Source of the DNA: Segatella copri DSM 18205
Lineage (GTDB): Bacteria > Bacteroidota > Bacteroidia > Bacteroidales > Bacteroidaceae
Direction of reading: 5' to 3'
NCBI RefSeq assembly: GCF_025151535.1
Contig: NZ_CP102288.1
Coordinates: forward strand, 1,059,501 to 1,123,500
DNA length: 64,000 nt
A model generated the notes under the pieces. The model was not told where the DNA came from. It ran no database searches and saw only the letters and a program-made list of their open reading frames with translations. Made by a program: the position numbers and the translations under genes. The stretch's first letter is position 1; each line of letters opens with the position of its first letter. Below are positions 61,425-64,000 of the stretch, in pieces.

Positions 61425-61480
61425 AAACGTATTCATGTGTACATGGCTCCACGTGTACGTGGCTACATGTATTAACGTGT
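61425..61480. repeat. Iteron-like repeats in the parA leader
   Basis: TATTCATGTGTACATGGCTC (61430-61449) then CACGTGTACGTGGCTACATG and ATTAACGTGTAC. Similar motifs lie at 60261 and 59367; likely partition or operator sites. Confidence 0.7.
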
Positions 61481-61481
61481 A

Positions 61482-61489
61482 CAAAGGTA
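61482..61489 (-). promoter_or_regulatory. Promoter box for parA
   Basis: Minus-strand TACCTTTG directly upstream of the repeat array. Confidence 0.6.
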
Positions 61490-61517
61490 CGGGTATCTGG
61501 CGAGAGTTCCTTCACGC

Positions 61518-61547
61518 TTCCCCTAACAACCCAAAGTGTCAGGGGAA
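61518..61547. terminator. Hairpin between the Cys-rich gene and parA
   Basis: TTCCCCTAACA (61518-61528) pairs with TGTCAGGGGAA (61537-61547) with one wobble; lies just past the stop of the 61557 gene, no T run. Confidence 0.45.
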
Positions 61548-61556
61548 ACGTTAGGA

Positions 61557-61907
61557 TTACCATTCTGTATAATAACTCTGGTCGTTGGATTCACATTCCT
61601 CTGCCCATTCCTCATCCGTGAAGTCGCTATGCAGACATTCCTTGCTGCAATAGTAGGCTACTCCCATGTCAGCGCAATAACCCTCACGCATCAGCTTGCC
61701 ACATTCCGAGCATCGTCTGCAAGCCCTGTCGGTGTTCCACCAATAGTCCACGAAAGACTCTGCCACCACGTCCTCGCTTGTGTTTTCATCCCACTTGTCA
61801 AGATAGAATGAAACAAACTGGTTCAACTCCTGCTCACTGAAGAGCTCCTTGTCTGTGCCGCTCACTGCCTGGGTAAGTCGGCTGAGAATTGATTTAATTG
61901 TTGTCAT
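61557..61907 (-). CDS. Cys-rich hypothetical protein with possible zinc finger
   Basis: 116 residues from 61907 (MTTIKSILSRLTQAVSG). The C-terminal half has CRRCSECGKL, GYCADMG and YYCSKEC, Cys pairs that could form a zinc-binding module. Acidic tail with aromatic end (SYYTEW). Known to me only from mobile elements of Bacteroidetes. The leader box ACGAAAGGGAGA at 17 nt is shared with the DUF2958 gene, implying common control. Confidence 0.6.
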   Translation of the reverse strand: MTTIKSILSRLTQAVSGTDKELFSEQELNQFVSFYLDKWDENTSEDVVAESFVDYWWNTDRACRRCSECGKLMREGYCADMGVAYYCSKECLHSDFTDEEWAEECESNDQSYYTEW

Positions 61908-61924
61908 AATGCCATCTGATTTAA

Positions 61925-61950
61925 TCTCCCTTTCGTAGATCAACTACTTC
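61925..61950 (-). promoter_or_regulatory. Leader hairpin and purine box (second copy)
   Basis: Minus-strand GTAGTTGATCTAC hairpin followed by GAAAGGGAGA, 17 nt before the 61907 start; compare 57390-57417. Confidence 0.55.
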
Positions 61951-62296
61951 GGGGATGGTTAAAAATTATGTTGCATTCAGAAGGTGTTATGGCTATCCAT
62001 ACAAGGTTTTGTCTGCAAAATACTACCCGAAAGGTGTGGAGATTTTTCAGCAAAGCAGCGCCCTGACCTTGTAAAGATAAGACAGAACCGTTACCTTCGC
62101 AACAGAATTCTTACCGATTCCCAGAAGTCGATGAATGAAATCCTCCTATAACTGGCTATCCTTTCAGCAAGGAAAAGTATAAGCATAAAATAGAAAAAGC
62201 TGTTGTATATCTGTTGGTTATTGACGGTTTTGCATCGTTTTAATAGGGTATTAAAATGAAGCAGAATGATTAAAATGACAAGAAGTATAAGCACAA
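61951..62296. other. Region without a recognised gene
   Basis: No promising ORF; a minus-strand frame of about 100 codons here is Arg/Leu/Phe-rich and unlike a protein. Confidence 0.45.
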
Positions 62297-62327
62297 AAAA
62301 AAGCGACCCGAAGGCCGCTCTTTTATC
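62297..62327 (-). terminator. Terminator of the ssb gene
   Basis: Minus strand: AGCGGCC-TTCG-GGTCGCT hairpin followed by a run of T's, directly after the ssb stop. Confidence 0.8.
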
Positions 62328-62340
62328 TGGAGAGAAGGAT

Positions 62341-62718
62341 TTACTTATCCTTCTGGGTCTTGCCCTGCTGAGAATCAGGAGCATTCTCCTTCTCAACAGC
62401 TTCGTAGAACTTGGTGGCTACGAGAATCACTCGGTTGTGCTTGACTCCCTCGGCATCCTGCCATTCCTCTGGCTTGAAGTAGCCCTCTACAGTGAGGAGT
62501 GCTCCCTTGACCAGGCGGTCGAATGAAGAGGTATTCTCGTTCTTGCGCCAAGCCTCTACATTCATGAAGGCAGAAGTGCGAGAGTTTTCATCGCCATTCT
62601 TCTCATTGCGGCTGATGGCCAGTGAGAAGCGAGCTACGCTTGCGGTTGTAAACTGATGGATGCTTGCATCCTTACCTACGAAACCAGTTACTGCGAAAGA
62701 ATTTTCCATCTTTTTCAT
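62341..62718 (-). CDS. ssb: Single-stranded DNA-binding protein
   Basis: 125 residues (from M1; the second ATG at 62709, MENSFAVTGFVG, is also possible). OB fold with VARFSLAISRNEKNG, FMNVEAWRKNENTSS and GALLTVEGYFKPEEW. The C-terminus is short and ends with KDK, without the DDDIPF-type acidic tip, so partner recruitment is probably limited. Element-borne SSBs of this kind accompany plasmids and conjugative elements. Confidence 0.88.
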   Translation of the reverse strand: MKKMENSFAVTGFVGKDASIHQFTTASVARFSLAISRNEKNGDENSRTSAFMNVEAWRKNENTSSFDRLVKGALLTVEGYFKPEEWQDAEGVKHNRVILVATKFYEAVEKENAPDSQQGKTQKDK

Positions 62719-63646
62719 AATTCAATATTTTTAGAAGTGAAACATTTATTTTTTACGATGCTATCAGAGTTGGCAAGGAAAACATAGGAAGCAAGGAATT
62801 ATCGAATTATTTCACCCTTGGGCAGGAAAAGTTTTTTGGATGAGCAGCAGACGGAAAAGTTTTTGAAAAAATTCTGAGAATAAGGCATCTGGTACTTGCA
62901 GAAATGTGGCTTGCACTAACTTTGCAGCGGAAAAAGTAAGTGTGGATGCTTCGTCCAAAAATATGAATGAAAAGGATGAGTAGAAAATATCTGCAGTTGG
63001 TTGGGTAAAGGAAAGCAGCATCCTCCTCGATGTTGTTCAAACAAACTGGTTGCGCAATACGGCTTATAAGTTCAAGAGACTGGCAGGAAAACTCACACTT
63101 CATCATGAATATGGCTAAGTTAAGGAAAGAACAATCAGACCTACGACTGCCAAGGGTAAGCATCTGTCTGTAGATGGAAGCTAACCAGAGAAGCATGATG
63201 CCTGAGACAAGAGGCAAGCTCAACCAATATCTCTTGTCAACAAGCGAAACTGCAGAGAAGGACTACGAAATTTCAGTAAGGAGAAGAAGGCAAAGTCCTG
63301 AACCGGCTAAAGAGCAGCCAAGGCAAAGTTTACGGCGCATACAGCATACAGGTTTAAGTTTACCCATGTATATATACATGTTCTTTCAAACTCAAATAGT
63401 AAACCTCTACCGATTTTTAGCCACTCAAACCAGGAAGTTTACAAGTTTAAGAAAACCATATATGTATATATGCCGAAATAAACTTGTTTATAACATATAG
63501 TCAAGGATTTTGGGAGAATCTATTTTTCCTTGCTGAAATGCAAGAATAGTTATACGAAATGGGGCAAGGTTGCATCATTCGTCTATCAATTCTAAAAATA
63601 CTATAATTATTTATTTTTCTTGCCTAAACATTTGGATATTTGGAGA
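62719..63646. other. Region without a recognised gene
   Basis: Contains a plus-strand remnant ending near 62985 (NFAAEKVSVDASSKNMNEKD) that resembles the one at 57600-57652; other frames look non-coding. Nothing else recognised. Confidence 0.45.
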
Positions 63647-63710
63647 AAAGTTGCTATTTTTGCACAAAGTTATTCATATATAAATACTTCGATGCAAAAA
63701 TGGCAACTTT
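63647..63710 (-). repeat. 64-bp palindromic element, copy 2 (inverted)
   Basis: Arms AAAGTTGCTATTTTTG (63647-63662) and CAAAAATGGCAACTTT (63695-63710); the interior is the reverse complement of copy 1 with few changes. The right arm contains the start codon of the AbiEi-type gene, the left arm its promoter box TATTTTTG (63655-63662). Confidence 0.85.
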
Positions 63711-64000
63711 TACGCCTTTATACAAGATTAGGATCTTCAACTTTGAAGATGTGATGCGTGAGATGAAATTGTCTCATGCAGGAACATCTACGGCCATATC
63801 CCGATGGCAATCTCAGAAGGTTCTGAAACCGATTAGGCGAAACATGTACGTCACTATTGATCCATCGACAGATGCTCCCATGTGTGACAAGTTCGAGTTG
63901 AGTTCCAAGATTTCAGAATCTTCATATGTTGGTTGGCACACAGCTCTTGAATTACATGGAGTTGCCCACCAACCTTTCTACAATGCCTATGTTGGCAGCA
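63700..64000 (+). CDS. AbiEi-type antitoxin (3' end outside window)
   Basis: Start at ATG 63700 (MATFTPLYKIRIFNFEDVMR); 100 codons are visible. An N-terminal helix-turn-helix-like part (EMKLSHAGTSTAISRWQSQK, VLKPIRRNMYVTID) is followed by the family core YVGWHTALELHGVAHQPFYN, typical of the AbiEi/type IV antitoxin family. Such proteins repress their own operon and neutralise the AbiEii nucleotidyltransferase toxin encoded downstream, here beyond the window. The palindrome over its start would suit the known autoregulation by AbiEi. Confidence 0.75.
   Translation, partial: MATFTPLYKIRIFNFEDVMREMKLSHAGTSTAISRWQSQKVLKPIRRNMYVTIDPSTDAPMCDKFELSSKISESSYVGWHTALELHGVAHQPFYNAYVGS

Noticed and set aside
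62091..62396. 101-codon minus-strand frame downstream of ssb
   Set aside because: Overlaps the terminator and the ssb 3' end in another frame; no protein-like features.
62807..63223. 138-codon minus-strand frame
   Set aside because: No family, unusual composition, opposite to a short plus-strand remnant.

Overview
The window looks like chromosome of a gut Bacteroidales, most likely a Prevotella/Segatella (P. copri-like) strain. This rests on the Bacteroidetes -7 promoter box TAnnTTTG in front of many genes, weak Shine-Dalgarno use, families largely restricted to Bacteroidetes (DUF4835, DUF4421, DUF3127, DUF5112/DUF5113-type sensor kinase, HU-like proteins with Gly-rich tails, a 'smalltalk' peptide), and a Rho factor with a long N-terminal insert. 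The species call is inference.

Bases 1-39640 are mostly core genome. They hold the end of an HU-like gene; a two-gene signalling system (response regulator plus a large TPR sensor kinase); a hexuronate catabolic cluster (eda and kdgK leftward; a LacI regulator, uxaA and an NhaC-type antiporter rightward); a GH25 lysozyme; a J-domain protein; a 5'-nucleotidase, nudC and an MFS carrier; dnaN, a DnaQ-type exonuclease, coaBC, DUF4835, recN and a pseudo-protease in series; envelope genes (DUF1460, DUF4421); engB, an ABC-F ATPase, rho, a nucleoside phosphorylase and mnmE. A palindrome-rich dispersed repeat occurs here as one single and two paired copies, each directly next to gene ends.

Bases 39640-53000 are accessory. 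A 5'-truncated KilA-N gene and an amidase remnant lie on either side of a clean IS66-type insertion (8-bp target duplication). Next come a large GGTCATTAA dyad, an HU-like/smalltalk pair, and six genes (AlbA_2 ATP-binding protein, YqiA-DUF1653 fusion, RecD2 helicase, NimA-like flavoprotein, AlkD-like glycosylase, RNase HI-like protein without catalytic carboxylates). The six genes are preceded by a promoter-bearing block of about 160 bp whose second copy follows them and drives a DUF3791-DUF3990-DUF3791 cassette that resembles an ADP-ribosyltransferase toxin with small partners.

Bases 53000-64000 hold an aldo/keto reductase, a divergent AraC regulator and TauE-family permease, a SLOG/phosphoribosyltransferase/DUF2958 operon, a strongly structured putative RNA, a truncated WYL-type regulator, and a leftward tRNA operon (Ser, Arg-like, His, Thr) in which two tRNAs have unpaired acceptor stems. 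The right end is plasmid- or ICE-like (parA, ribbon-helix-helix partner, ssb, Cys-rich protein) with iteron-like repeats and two inverted copies of a 64-bp palindrome. The second palindrome carries the promoter of an AbiEi-type antitoxin gene cut by the window end. No integrase or relaxase is visible, so the edges of the mobile element are not in view.
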